A stretch of 64,000 bases of DNA from JAHEJE01 sp965216335 (GCA_965216335.1 OZ244154.1:1860001-1924000), one strand, 5' to 3'; counted from the first letter of the stretch, positions 35,129-44,554 are shown. Notes: a model not told the origin generated them from the letters alone. A program made the numbers and translations.

Positions 35129-36418
35129 TCAGTCGGACAGGCGTTCGATGTCGGCCCCGCAACCTCCGAGCTTGTCCTCGAGCGCCTCGAACCCGCGGTC
35201 GAGATGGTAGACCCGATTGAGTACCGTCTCGCCTTCAGCCGCCAGCGCGGCGATGACCAGCGACACCGACGCGCGAAGGTCGGTGGCCATGACCTGTGCG
35301 CCGACAAGACGCGACACGCCCTTGACGTGCGCCGTGTCGCCATGCAGCGAGATGTCGGCACCCAGCCGAGCCAGTTCTTGGACATGCATGAAGCGGTTCT
35401 CGAAGATCGTTTCGCGGATCGTCGACACACCGTCGGCACGGGTCACCAGTGCCATGATTTGCGCCTGCAGATCGGTCGGAAACCCCGGATAAGGCTGCGT
35501 TTCAACACTGACAGGTCGCAGACCGTTGCCGTTGCGCCGCACCCGCATGCTGTCGTTTGTCGTCTCGATGGATACACCGGCTTCTTCCATAACCGCCAGG
35601 AAGGCATCGAGCTGGTCGGCGCGGGTGCCTTCCAGCGTCACGTCACCGCCGGCCATCGCCGCTGCCATGGCATAGGTGCCGGTCTCGATGCGGTCCGGAA
35701 GCACCGAATGCACCGCACCACCAAGTTGGTCCACACCGTCGATATGCAGCGTCGACGATCCGATGCCCTCAATGCGCGCGCCCATCTTCACCAGGCACTC
35801 GGCGACATCGCACACCTCCGGCTCGCGCGCCGCGTTCTCGATCACCGTCTCGCCTTTGGCCAGTGTCGCCGCCATAAGTGCCGTGTGGGTGGCACCGACC
35901 GAAACCTTGGGAAACACGATGCGTCCGCCGGTCAGCCCGCCCGGTGCCCGGACAACGACATAACCGCCCTCAAGCTCGACCTCAGCACCGAGCTGCCGCA
36001 GTGCCATCAGATACAGATCAACCGGCCGCGTGCCGATGGCGCAACCGCCTGGCAGCGACACCCGCGCCTCATGACAACGCGCCACCAGCGGCCCCAACAC
36101 CCAGAAACTGGCCCGCATCTTGGAAACCAGTTCATAGGGCGCCTCGGTGTCGACGATCGCCGTCGCCGTCAGGTGCAGCGTCTCGCCGTGCTGGCGGTTG
36201 CCGCCGGCCCGTTTGCCGTCCATCGACATGTCGGCGCCGTGGTTGCGCAGAATGCGTCCCAGCTGAACCACATCGGCCAGACGCGGCAGGTTCTTCAGGG
36301 TAAGTCTCTCACCCGTCAGCAACGAGGCGATCATCAGCGGCAGCGCGGCATTCTTGGCTCCGCTGATCCTTATCGAGCCGTTCAGTTTGTTGCCGCCGCT
36401 AATGCGAATCCGGTCCAT
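35129..36418 (-). CDS. murA: UDP-N-acetylglucosamine 1-carboxyvinyltransferase
   Basis: First committed step of peptidoglycan synthesis: transfers enolpyruvate from PEP to UDP-GlcNAc, 429 residues. The N-terminal MDRIRISGGNKLNGSIRISGAKNAAL and the loop with the catalytic cysteine, LPGGCAIGTRPVDL (cysteine near 118), are intact, so the protein should be fosfomycin-sensitive. The second half repeats the inside-out barrel, ending GGCGADIERLSD. It leads the murA-DUF2948-hisD-UPF0262-phosphatase run. Confidence 0.96.
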   Translation of the reverse strand: MDRIRISGGNKLNGSIRISGAKNAALPLMIASLLTGERLTLKNLPRLADVVQLGRILRNHGADMSMDGKRAGGNRQHGETLHLTATAIVDTEAPYELVSKMRASFWVLGPLVARCHEARVSLPGGCAIGTRPVDLYLMALRQLGAEVELEGGYVVVRAPGGLTGGRIVFPKVSVGATHTALMAATLAKGETVIENAAREPEVCDVAECLVKMGARIEGIGSSTLHIDGVDQLGGAVHSVLPDRIETGTYAMAAAMAGGDVTLEGTRADQLDAFLAVMEEAGVSIETTNDSMRVRRNGNGLRPVSVETQPYPGFPTDLQAQIMALVTRADGVSTIRETIFENRFMHVQELARLGADISLHGDTAHVKGVSRLVGAQVMATDLRASVSLVIAALAAEGETVLNRVYHLDRGFEALEDKLGGCGADIERLSD

Positions 36419-36566
36419 GATGTGATCCCGCTAAGATGAGCTTCCCGGCCCTTCGGGTAGCTGGTGAGGTGGCGGCAGTTAAGAGCACACTTTCAAAGCA
36501 CCGGGCAAGTCAATAAAGCCAGCAAGTTCGGTGCAAACACCATGCAGTCCATGACAAGGGCGCTGC

Positions 36567-36737
36567 TCAGGCGGGCTTTTCAATCTCCTCGTGGCCATCG
36601 ACATGGCTGTCCGCGGGTGTGTTTTCGCAGTCTTCACGCCGGCCGCGCAGCTGCGCCTTGCGCCGCCGCAGATTGGCCCGCAGCGCCGCGGCCAGACGCT
36701 CGGCACGCTCAGCTTTGCTTGTCTTGCCTGCCGGCAT
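36567..36737 (-). CDS. Small conserved-looking basic protein, 56 residues
   Basis: The frame from ATG 36737 to TGA 36567 encodes MPAGKTSKAERAERLAAALR and continues ANLRRRKAQLRGRREDCEN to a hydrophilic, acidic C-terminus (EEIEKPA). Only two bases separate its ATG from the yqeY stop, so it is probably translated by coupling. The pattern R-x-E-R-L-A-x-A-L-R-x-N-L-x-R-R-K is familiar from short uncharacterised proteins in Hyphomicrobiales. It is predicted to be a helical, positively charged protein, possibly nucleic-acid or ribosome associated; this is inference. No better frame exists in this 320-base interval. Confidence 0.65.
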   Translation of the reverse strand: MPAGKTSKAERAERLAAALRANLRRRKAQLRGRREDCENTPADSHVDGHEEIEKPA

Positions 36738-36739
36738 GG

Positions 36740-37204
36740 TCAGCTCAACAGCTCCTTGACCAGAGCCGATGCCTTCGAAAAATCCATCTGCCCGGCATAG
36801 CGCGCCTTCAGCGTGCTCATGACCTTGCCCATGTCCTTAAGGCCGTCGCAGCCCAGTTCGTCGACCACACCGGAAACCGCTGCCCGCATTTGTTCTTCGC
36901 TGAGCTGCCTGGGCAGGAACTCCTCGATGACGGCAATTTCGGCCCGCTCGCCTTCGGCAAGCTCGGGGCGCCCGCCCCTGTCGTAGGTCTCGGCGCTTTC
37001 GCGGCGTTGCTTGATCATCTTCGACAGGATGCCTTGCAGATCGGCTTCGGTGGGCGCCTCGTCCTTGCCGGTGCCGCGGTTCTGGATATCGCGGTCCTTG
37101 AAGGCCGCATTGACCAGACGAAGGGTTGCCATGCGCCGCTTGTCCTGCGCCTTCATGGCCTGCTTTAGTTCGGCATTGATCTTGTCGCGTAGTGATTCGC
37201 CCAT
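36740..37204 (-). CDS. yqeY: GatB/YqeY domain-containing protein
   Basis: 154-residue protein with the YqeY/GatB-tail fold, which in GatB binds tRNA. Seen: LRDKINAELKQAMKAQDKRRMATLRLVNAAFKD, KMIKQRRESAETYDRGGRPELAEGERAEI and YLPRQLS-like FLPRQLSEEQ. The free-standing form is of unproven function; it may aid tRNA-dependent amidation or tRNA editing. It is divergent from carA, with 175 bases between starts, and is coupled to the 56-residue gene downstream. Confidence 0.92.
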   Translation of the reverse strand: MGESLRDKINAELKQAMKAQDKRRMATLRLVNAAFKDRDIQNRGTGKDEAPTEADLQGILSKMIKQRRESAETYDRGGRPELAEGERAEIAVIEEFLPRQLSEEQMRAAVSGVVDELGCDGLKDMGKVMSTLKARYAGQMDFSKASALVKELLS

Positions 37205-37379
37205 AGTCCCTCAACCATGTCCGCCCCCGGCTCCGTCCTGATCCAATCTGATAAACCCGCACAGCTTGATGTGCAACCGCTGGCAGAAAACGGCACAGGA
37301 CAGTGCATTGTCACCTGTCGAGGCTTGATCTCACCGCTGAACTTGCCATAACACACGCCAGCAACCGGAGCGCACTCAA

Positions 37380-38600
37380 ATGGCATCAAAGGCGAACCCC
37401 CAATCGCGCAGCCCGCAAGCCGCCGCCTGGACCGAACGCAAACGCAGCGCCGTTCTGGTGCTGGCCGACGGCACGACCATCGAAGGTTTCGGCATCGGTG
37501 CCGAGGGCTCCGCCGTTGGTGAAGTGTGCTTCAATACCGCCATGACCGGCTATCAGGAAATCCTCACCGATCCGTCCTATGCCGGCCAGATCATCACCTT
37601 CACTTTCCCGCATATCGGCAATGTCGGCGCCAATGACGAGGACATCGAGACATCAAACCTGGCCGCCAGTTCCGGCGTGCGCGGCATGGTGATCAAAACC
37701 GATATCACCGAACCCTCAAACTACCGCGCGGCCCGGCATCTCGACGACTGGCTGAAGGCCCGTGGCATCATCGGCATTTGCGGCATCGACACCCGCGCGC
37801 TGACAGGGCTGATCCGTGAGCACGGCATGCCCAACGCCGTCATCGCCCACAATGCCAAGGGCACGTTCAACCTCGAAAAACTCAAGGCCGAAGCCGCTGC
37901 CTGGCCGGGTCTGGTGGGCATGGACCTGGCAATCGAGGTCACCGCCGGCCAGCGCTACGACTGGGACGAGACCCTGTGGGCCTGGAACGAGGGCTATGGC
38001 CGGCAGGAGGCCCCGCTACATCATGTCGTTGCCGTCGACTACGGCGCCAAGCGCAACATCCTGCGCTGCCTGGCCTCACAGGGCTGTAAGGTGACAGTGG
38101 TTCCGGCAACCGCCAAGTCCGAAGACATCCTGTCCATGCAGCCGGACGGGATCTTCCTGTCGAACGGACCGGGCGACCCGGCAGCTACGGGTGAGTATGC
38201 CGTGCCCGAGGTGCAAAAACTGGCCGCCTCCGGCAAACCGCTGTTCGGTATCTGCCTCGGCCACCAGATCCTCGCCCTGGCGCTTGGGGCCAAAACGATG
38301 AAGATGCACCAGGGCCATCACGGCGCCAACCATCCGGTGATGGACCACACCACCGGCAAGGTTGAGATCACCTCGATGAATCACGGCTTCGCCGTCGACC
38401 GAGACAGCCTGCCGGACACCGTGGAGGAAACCCACGTATCGCTGTTCGACGGTTCGAACTGCGGCATCCAGGTCACGGGTCGTCCGGTGTTCTCGGTGCA
38501 GTACCACCCCGAGGCCAGCCCCGGCCCGCAGGACAGCCACTATCTGTTCAAGCGCTTCGTCGACACCATCGCGGCCCACAAACTGAAAGGGGCAGCCTAG
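37380..38600 (+). CDS. carA: Carbamoyl-phosphate synthase small subunit
   Basis: Glutaminase subunit giving ammonia to CarB for arginine and pyrimidine synthesis, 406 residues. The N-terminal CarA domain opens with SAVLVLADGTTIEGFGIG and TGYQEILTDPSY. The class I glutamine amidotransferase triad is intact: nucleophile cysteine in FGICLGHQIL, histidine and glutamate in QYHPEASPGP. ATG at 37380 has a weak ribosome-binding site. carB is not in the window and the next gene is on the other strand. Confidence 0.96.
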   Translation: MASKANPQSRSPQAAAWTERKRSAVLVLADGTTIEGFGIGAEGSAVGEVCFNTAMTGYQEILTDPSYAGQIITFTFPHIGNVGANDEDIETSNLAASSGVRGMVIKTDITEPSNYRAARHLDDWLKARGIIGICGIDTRALTGLIREHGMPNAVIAHNAKGTFNLEKLKAEAAAWPGLVGMDLAIEVTAGQRYDWDETLWAWNEGYGRQEAPLHHVVAVDYGAKRNILRCLASQGCKVTVVPATAKSEDILSMQPDGIFLSNGPGDPAATGEYAVPEVQKLAASGKPLFGICLGHQILALALGAKTMKMHQGHHGANHPVMDHTTGKVEITSMNHGFAVDRDSLPDTVEETHVSLFDGSNCGIQVTGRPVFSVQYHPEASPGPQDSHYLFKRFVDTIAAHKLKGAA

Positions 38601-38610
38601 GCCGCCCCTT
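38587..38610 (+). terminator. Hairpin at the carA end
   Basis: AAGGGGC (38587-38593) and GCCCCTT (38604-38610) enclose a 10-base loop with an internal GCCTAGGC palindrome and overlap the carA stop codon. A further short stem AACCG/CGGTT follows near 38615-38630. There is no long T-run, so termination is likely weak or Rho-assisted. Confidence 0.4.
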
Positions 38611-38635
38611 CGGAAACCGCTAAGTCGGTTGAACG

Positions 38636-39022
38636 TTACATAGCCTTCGATTTCAGATAGGCGATAATATCCGCCCGCTGGTCATCCTTTTTCAGACCTG
38701 GAAAGGCCATCTTCGTCTTCGGAATGAAATCCTTCGGCTTCTTCAAGTAGGCATCGAGGTTGGCCTCATCCCACATCAACCCTTCTTCGGCTTTGGCCTT
38801 CATCGCCTTGGAGTACTTGTAGCCCTCGACCGAACCAGCGGCACGGCCAATGATGTTCACCAAATGCGGGCCAACCTTGTTCTTTTCCTTGTCGACGGTG
38901 TGACAAGCCTTGCACTTCTTGTACACCTTCGCACCTTTTTCGGCATCGCCTTCGGCAAATGCACCACCCGCACCCGCCACAAGACCGGCGCACAAAACGC
39001 CCGTCAGAAATACCTTCTTCAT
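38636..39022 (-). CDS. Class I c-type cytochrome (c2/c550 type)
   Basis: 128-residue periplasmic electron carrier. Signal peptide about residues 1-23, haem-binding CKACH at 37-41, axial methionine M105 in KTKMAF, and the C-terminal helix with ADIIAYLKSKAM. ATG at 39022 has GAGG seven bases upstream. Such small cytochromes shuttle electrons between complex III and oxidases or from dehydrogenases. A promoter-like pair precedes it at 39093-39121. Confidence 0.93.
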   Translation of the reverse strand: MKKVFLTGVLCAGLVAGAGGAFAEGDAEKGAKVYKKCKACHTVDKEKNKVGPHLVNIIGRAAGSVEGYKYSKAMKAKAEEGLMWDEANLDAYLKKPKDFIPKTKMAFPGLKKDDQRADIIAYLKSKAM

Positions 39023-39092
39023 CGAAATCCTCACTCCTTTGGCGGGATAAGTGCCCCCGCGTCAATTACATGTTCACACCCTCTCAGCGCTA

Positions 39093-39121
39093 GATATAGA
39101 ACGTCTCAACGCGCCAAACAA
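39093..39121 (-). promoter_or_regulatory. Possible promoter for the cytochrome c gene
   Basis: On the minus strand TTGTTT (39121-39116) and TATATC (39098-39093) are 17 bases apart, about 70 bases before the cytochrome ATG. Confidence 0.45.
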
Positions 39122-39207
39122 GCAACAGCGACGTTCCGCCGCTGTATTTTGCCGAGCCTCACGCCACATCTTCAAGACATTGTGAACAAAAGGTTTTCAT
39201 GGCCGTA

Positions 39208-40503
39208 TCACGCCGCAAGCGTTATCCAAGCCGCCCCGGCAACGCCACATGCCGCAAGCGTCAGCGGAATTCCAATGCGAACCTTGAACAGTAACACCAC
39301 GGCCAGCGCGATGAGAACCGGCGCCGCCCAGTTGACGCTTGTCCAGACTGGCCAGGACATGTCGAGCGGGCCGCTGGAGACCTTCGCAACCTCGCCGAAC
39401 ACCACGTGCAAGCCGAACCAGATGGTCAGGTTGAGGATGACACCGACCACACCGGCAGTTATCGCCGCAAGCGCGCCGGACACCCTGGGCATGGACTGCA
39501 GCCGTTCCACATAAGGCGCACCGGCGAATATCCACAGGAAACAAGGCGCGAATGTCACCCACAGGCACATCGCGGCCGCTGCCAACCCACCGAGCGGCGA
39601 ACCGAGCAGACCGCTGGCGCGAAAGCCGGCAAGGTAGGCGACGAACTCGGTAACCAGGATCAGCGGACCCGGTGTCGTCTCGGCCAGTCCCAGCCCGTCG
39701 ACCATTTCGCTGGCGCTCAGCCAGCCATGGGTCTCCACGGCCTGTTGGCCCATGTAGGCCAGCACTGCGTAGGCACCGCCGAAGGTCACCACCGCGAGCT
39801 TGGAAAAGAACAGCCCGACCGTTACCAGCACGTGGTCGGGATAGACCAGCAGCCCCACGGCAACGACCGGCGCGAACCAGACCACCAGCCACACGATGAC
39901 CGTACCCACCGTCTGCGTCCACCGCACGGTCACCAACTCGACACGGCCCGGCAGTGGCGCGGTGTGCCGGCTGACCCAGTATCCTGCCAGCCCGGCCGCC
40001 AGCACCACCAGTGGAAACGGTACGTTGAAGACAAACAGCGCCAGGAACGCCGCACCGGCGATCCACCAGTCGAAGGGTCTCTTGAGTGCGCGCCGGGCGA
40101 TTTTCACAAGAGCCTCGATGACGATCGCCAGCACCGCCGCCTTGATGCCGAAGAAGATCGCCGACACCAGTGCCAGCTTGCCGAACCAACCGTAGAACAT
40201 CGACAAGCCCAACACCACCGCGGCACCCGGCAGAACGAACAGCAGACCGGCCGCCAGCCCGCCCTTGACACCGTGCAGGCGCCAGCCGGCATAGGTCGCA
40301 AGCTGCATCGCTTCAGGTCCCGGCAGCAGCATGCAGAAGTTGAGCGCATGCAGGAACTGCTGTTCGCTCAGCCATTGCCGCTCATCGACGATCATCCGGT
40401 GCATCAGCGCGATCTGGCCGGCCGGCCCGCCGAACGAAAGAACGCCAATGCGCGCCCACACCCGCACCGCCTCGGCAAAGGAAACAGCCGCCACATCACT
40501 CAT
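39208..40503 (-). CDS. Chromate transporter family protein (two-domain ChrA)
   Basis: 431-residue membrane protein of the CHR family, long-chain form, with two homologous halves and about ten membrane segments. First half: ARIGVLSFGGPAGQIALMH, MLLPGPEAMQLATY; second half: FFSKLAVVTFGGAYAVLAYMGQ and LAETTPGPLILVTEF. ChrA exports chromate driven by the proton gradient; some homologues may carry sulfate or other oxyanions. ATG overlaps the rhodanese stop by four bases (ATGA). No chrB regulator is near, but the rhodanese partner fits chr loci that include thiosulfate/sulfur-type helper proteins. Confidence 0.92.
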   Translation of the reverse strand: MSDVAAVSFAEAVRVWARIGVLSFGGPAGQIALMHRMIVDERQWLSEQQFLHALNFCMLLPGPEAMQLATYAGWRLHGVKGGLAAGLLFVLPGAAVVLGLSMFYGWFGKLALVSAIFFGIKAAVLAIVIEALVKIARRALKRPFDWWIAGAAFLALFVFNVPFPLVVLAAGLAGYWVSRHTAPLPGRVELVTVRWTQTVGTVIVWLVVWFAPVVAVGLLVYPDHVLVTVGLFFSKLAVVTFGGAYAVLAYMGQQAVETHGWLSASEMVDGLGLAETTPGPLILVTEFVAYLAGFRASGLLGSPLGGLAAAAMCLWVTFAPCFLWIFAGAPYVERLQSMPRVSGALAAITAGVVGVILNLTIWFGLHVVFGEVAKVSSGPLDMSWPVWTSVNWAAPVLIALAVVLLFKVRIGIPLTLAACGVAGAAWITLAA

Positions 40504-40829
40504 GACTTGTCCTCGACGGGCAATCCTGCTTCGCACCAGCCCTCGATCCCGCCGGCAAGGAAGCGGGCATCGATGCCCAACTCGTGCAAAGCCGCCGCCG
40601 CGCCCTGGCTCACCTCATGGCCATGCACGCAGTACACGACCACCACGCCTCCCGGCTGAAACTCATCGGCCCAGTTGGCGACATCGAGATGATCGCGCCA
40701 TTGCGCGTCCGGCAAACGAATGTTGCTTGCGCCGTATGCCGGAAATTTGCGCACGTCGCGTAGCGGCGGTGGATTTGCCCCTTCGATCATCGCCAGCAAC
40801 TCATCATGTGATACGGAAAAATCACCCAT
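40500..40829 (-). CDS. Rhodanese-like domain protein
   Basis: 109-residue single-domain sulfurtransferase-like protein. LRDVRKFPAYGASNIRLPDA resembles the rhodanese substrate-entry strand, and the active loop reads YCVHGHEVSQGAA with C67 as the persulfide cysteine. The closing ARFLAGGIEGWCEAGLPV is standard. ATG at 40829 has AGGGA six bases upstream; an ATG two codons earlier lies too close to it. The gene is coupled to the chromate transporter, so chromate detoxification support is plausible; the substrate is unknown. Confidence 0.85.
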   Translation of the reverse strand: MGDFSVSHDELLAMIEGANPPPLRDVRKFPAYGASNIRLPDAQWRDHLDVANWADEFQPGGVVVVYCVHGHEVSQGAAAALHELGIDARFLAGGIEGWCEAGLPVEDKS

Positions 40830-41029
40830 TTCCATTCCCTTCCATATAAAAAGAAGCGAACGGCGCTTGGGCGTGATGCCTGACGGGGCGGCCGTGCGCA
40901 GCCCCGCAGGCCGGAGACTAGCACAAACGCTCGCGTTCACAACCGGGTCATTCGGCTTGCGACAGGCGCCACGAAACCACACCCTGCACGGCGCCACTGC
41001 CGGATGGTTCAGGATTGACCTGCATTAAA

Positions 41030-41056
41030 AAATATGTCAGTATTGCTGACATATTT
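41030..41056. promoter_or_regulatory. Operator-like dyad at the oxidoreductase start
   Basis: AAATATGTCAG (41030-41040) and CTGACATATTT (41046-41056) form a perfect 11-bp inverted repeat around a 5-base centre. It ends in the base before the first candidate start codon and 13 bases before the preferred one. It is strikingly AT-rich for this GC-rich region. A dimeric repressor, or a hairpin hiding the ribosome-binding site, would fit. Confidence 0.6.
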
Positions 41057-41068
41057 ATGGAGATGCGA

Positions 41069-44000
41069 ATGTCCCTGGCAAAAGTCAGCCTCAGCGACAA
41101 ATACGACCTCTCGAAATCACCAGTGTTCATGTCCGGCATTCAGGCCATCGTCCGCCTGACGCTGATGCAGAAGGCGCGTGACGAACGCGCCGGCTTGAAC
41201 ACCGCCGGATATGTCACCGGATACCGCGGCTCGCCGGTCGGCACCGTCGATCAGCAGTTCATGCGGGCCTCCGACATCATCGCCCGGGCCAATGTGAAAT
41301 TCGAACCGGGTATCAACGAAGACCTCGCCGCCACCGCCCTGTGGGGGTCGCAGCAGGCCGAGATGCGCGGCGAAGGCGCATATGACGGGGTGTTCGGCAT
41401 CTGGTACGGCAAGGGCCCCGGCGTCGACCGTTCCGGTGATGTGTTCCGCCACGCCAATGCCGCGGGCACCTCCAAGCATGGCGGCGTGCTGGCGCTGATG
41501 GGCGATGACCACGGTGCGGAAAGCTCCACCGTGCCGCATCAGAGCGAATTTGCACTGATGGATGCCATGATGCCGATCCTCAACCCGGCCGGTGTGCAGG
41601 AAATCCTCGATTACGGTCAGATCGGCTTTGCCATGTCGCGCTATTCCGGCTGCTGGGTTGGTCTCAAAGCGGTGCACGACAATATCGAGTCGACAGCCAT
41701 CGTCGACGGTTCCCTGAGCCGGGTGAAGATCAAGACACCGCGCGGCTTCAAGATGCCGCAGGGCGGCCTGAACATCCGCGCCAGTGACGACCGCCACGAG
41801 CAGGAACAGCGCCTGCATCTCTACAAGCGCTTCGCCGCCACCGCCTTCGGCCGCGCCAACAACATCGACCGGATCGTCATGGGCGGCGGCAAAGCGCCGA
41901 AAATCGGTATCGTTTCAACCGGCAAGAGCTACCTCGACGTCCGCCAGGCCCTCGACAGCCTGGGCATTGATGAAGCCGCCGCTGCCCGGCTCGGCATCCG
42001 GCTACTCAAGATCGGCATGGTCTGGCCGCTCGATCCCGAGGTTATCGACGAGTTCACCGCCGGCCTCGATCTGGTGATCGTCGTCGAGGAAAAGCGCTCG
42101 CTGCTCGAATCGCAGATCAAGGAGCAGTTGTGCAACGACAACAAGGCGCCGATGGTGATCGGCAAGAAGGACAAGGACGGCAATCATCTGTTCCCGGCAC
42201 CGGGCACCCTGGAGCCCAACCAGATTGCCGTGGCGATCGCCGAACGGGTGCTGAAACGGCGCAAGAGCAAGGCCCTTGAAAGCCGGCTCGAAACCATCAA
42301 GGCGGTCATGGGCAATGTTTCCAACACCGCGGACCTGGCCGCCCGCATTCCCTATTTCTGCGCCGGCTGCCCGCACAATTCCTCGACCGTTGTGCCTGAA
42401 GGCGGCCGCGGCTACGCCGGCATCGGCTGCCACTGGATGGTGCAGTACATCCCCGAGCGCAACACCGAAGGCGCCACCCACATGGGCGGCGAAGGCGTCA
42501 ACTGGATCGGCGAGGCGCCGTTTTCAAAACGCCGCCACGTGTTCCAGAACCTCGGCGACGGCACTTACAACCATTCCGGCCTGATGGCCATCCGCGCCGC
42601 CGTCGCCTCCGGCGTCAACATGACCTACAAGATCCTCTACAACGACGCCGTGGCGATGACCGGCGGCCAGCCGCACGAAGGCACACTCGACGTGCCGACG
42701 ATTGCCGAGCAGGTGCGCGCCGAAGGCGTCGACCGGATTGCCGTGGTTTCCGACGACCCGCACAAATTCGCCGGCACGGCCTTTCCGCCGTACGTCACCT
42801 TCCACCACCGCGACGACCTGCAGGCGGTCCAGACTGAAATGATGGACGTTGCGGGCATCTCCGCGCTGATCTACGACCAGACCTGTGCCGCCGAAAAGCG
42901 CCGCCGCCGCAAGCGCGGCACCTTCCCGGACCCCAAGAAGCGCGTGCTGATCAACGAGCTGGTGTGTGAAGGCTGCGGCGATTGCGGCCTGCAATCCAAC
43001 TGCGTTGCCGTCGCCCCGCTGGACACCTCGTTCGGGCGCAAGCGCCAGATCGACCAGTCGGTGTGCAACAAGGACTACTCCTGCCTGAATGGTTTCTGCC
43101 CGAGTTTCGTCACCATTGAGGGTGGCGAGTTGGTGCGCGGTGTTGCCAAGCCGCATACTGTCGACGACGATACGCCCTTCCCGGTCCTCCCCGAGCCCGA
43201 ACTGCCGCCGCTCGACAGACCGTGGGCCGTCATGATCACCGGCATCGGCGGCACGGGCGTCGTTACCGTCGGCCAACTCATCGGCATGGCCGCCCGGCTG
43301 GAGAACAAGGGCGCCGGCATCATCGACATGGCCGGCCTGTCGCAAAAGAACGGCGCCGTGGTGACCCACATGCAGATCGCCGCCCGGCCTGAGGATATCT
43401 CGACCATCCGCATCGCCGCCGGCGGCGCCGATCTCATCCTCGGGTGTGACATCGTCACCTCGGCCTCCGACCGCATCCTGTCACGCGCCTCGCGCGACCG
43501 CACCCATGCGGTGATCAACTCACATGAGCAGATGCCGGCTCAGTTCACCCATGATGCCGACTTCGAGCTGCCGAGCTCGCGGATGACCCTGCAAATCGAA
43601 GCGCGGGTCAGGCCGGATGCCGCCGACTTCATCAACGCCACCCGCATCGCCACCGCACTGCTCGGCGACTCCATCGCCGCCAACCTGTTCACCCTTGGCT
43701 ATGCCTATCAGCGCGGCCTGATCCCGGTGAGCGCACGGGCCATCCTGGAGGCGATCAAGCTGAACGCCGTGGCCGTGGCGATGAACGCCAAGGCCTTCGA
43801 ATGGGGCCGCCGCGCCGCCCACGATCTGCCGGCACTTGAGGCGATCCTGAAACGCCATGAGGCCGGCGCCAGGGCAGCACCCGACACACTCGACGAAATG
43901 ATTGCCCGCCGCGTCAGATTCCTGACCGACTATCAGAACGAAGCCTACGCGCAGGAATATCTCGCGCTGGTCGAGCAAGTCCGCGAACGCGAGGCCGCCG

Positions 44001-44554
44001 TCAACGCCAAGTCCACCCGGCTGAGCGAGGCTGTGGCACGCTACTATTTCAAGCTGATGGCCTACAAGGACGAGTACGAAGTAGCCCGGCTGCACACCGG
44101 CAAGGCGTTTTCCGACCAGATCGCCCGCAGCTTTAGGGGCGACTACACCGTGAAGTATCACCTCGCCCCGCCGATTTTCGGCCAGCGCGACCCGGCCACC
44201 GGTCACCTGCGCAAACGCGAATTCGGCCCGTGGATTGCCACGGTGTTCAGCCTGCTCGCCCTATTGAAGGGACTGCGCGGCTCGGCCTTCGACATCTTCG
44301 GCTACACCGCCGAGCGCAAGCGCGAGCGCGCCCTGATCTCAGAGTACCGCAAGACCATCGAGGAGATACTCGATGGCATGACGGCCAAGAACCTGGCCCT
44401 TGCCACCGACATCGCCGGTCTGCCCGAACAGATTCGTGGCTACGGCCATGTCAAGGAACAACACCTTGCCGCCGCCGATGCCCGGCGGGGCGAACTGCTC
44501 TCCGCCTGGCGTGCCGGCAAAACCCGTGCCCCGCTGCCGCAGGCGGCGGAATGA
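41069..44554 (+). CDS. Indolepyruvate ferredoxin oxidoreductase family protein (fused alpha/beta)
   Basis: 1161-residue fused 2-oxoacid:ferredoxin oxidoreductase. It decarboxylates aryl or branched 2-oxoacids, arising from amino-acid transamination, to acyl-CoA. An N-terminal pyruvate-type domain (GYRGSPVGTVDQQ) leads, then a TPP-binding domain (CAGCPHNSST, GIGCHWM, GGEGVNWIGEAPF, LYNDAVAMTGGQPHEG), an iron-sulfur segment at about 630-685 (CEGCGDCGLQSNC and a later cysteine group), and a gamma-type domain from about 720 (ITGIGGTGVVTVGQLIGMAA). ATG at 41069 follows GGAG at six bases; two earlier ATGs are in frame. It stands alone behind the dyad at 41030-41056. The ferredoxin partner is not in the window. 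Confidence 0.93.
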   Translation: MSLAKVSLSDKYDLSKSPVFMSGIQAIVRLTLMQKARDERAGLNTAGYVTGYRGSPVGTVDQQFMRASDIIARANVKFEPGINEDLAATALWGSQQAEMRGEGAYDGVFGIWYGKGPGVDRSGDVFRHANAAGTSKHGGVLALMGDDHGAESSTVPHQSEFALMDAMMPILNPAGVQEILDYGQIGFAMSRYSGCWVGLKAVHDNIESTAIVDGSLSRVKIKTPRGFKMPQGGLNIRASDDRHEQEQRLHLYKRFAATAFGRANNIDRIVMGGGKAPKIGIVSTGKSYLDVRQALDSLGIDEAAAARLGIRLLKIGMVWPLDPEVIDEFTAGLDLVIVVEEKRSLLESQIKEQLCNDNKAPMVIGKKDKDGNHLFPAPGTLEPNQIAVAIAERVLKRRKSKALESRLETIKAVMGNVSNTADLAARIPYFCAGCPHNSSTVVPEGGRGYAGIGCHWMVQYIPERNTEGATHMGGEGVNWIGEAPFSKRRHVFQNLGDGTYNHSGLMAIRAAVASGVNMTYKILYNDAVAMTGGQPHEGTLDVPTIAEQVRAEGVDRIAVVSDDPHKFAGTAFPPYVTFHHRDDLQAVQTEMMDVAGISALIYDQTCAAEKRRRRKRGTFPDPKKRVLINELVCEGCGDCGLQSNCVAVAPLDTSFGRKRQIDQSVCNKDYSCLNGFCPSFVTIEGGELVRGVAKPHTVDDDTPFPVLPEPELPPLDRPWAVMITGIGGTGVVTVGQLIGMAARLENKGAGIIDMAGLSQKNGAVVTHMQIAARPEDISTIRIAAGGADLILGCDIVTSASDRILSRASRDRTHAVINSHEQMPAQFTHDADFELPSSRMTLQIEARVRPDAADFINATRIATALLGDSIAANLFTLGYAYQRGLIPVSARAILEAIKLNAVAVAMNAKAFEWGRRAAHDLPALEAILKRHEAGARAAPDTLDEMIARRVRFLTDYQNEAYAQEYLALVEQVREREAAVNAKSTRLSEAVARYYFKLMAYKDEYEVARLHTGKAFSDQIARSFRGDYTVKYHLAPPIFGQRDPATGHLRKREFGPWIATVFSLLALLKGLRGSAFDIFGYTAERKRERALISEYRKTIEEILDGMTAKNLALATDIAGLPEQIRGYGHVKEQHLAAADARRGELLSAWRAGKTRAPLPQAAE

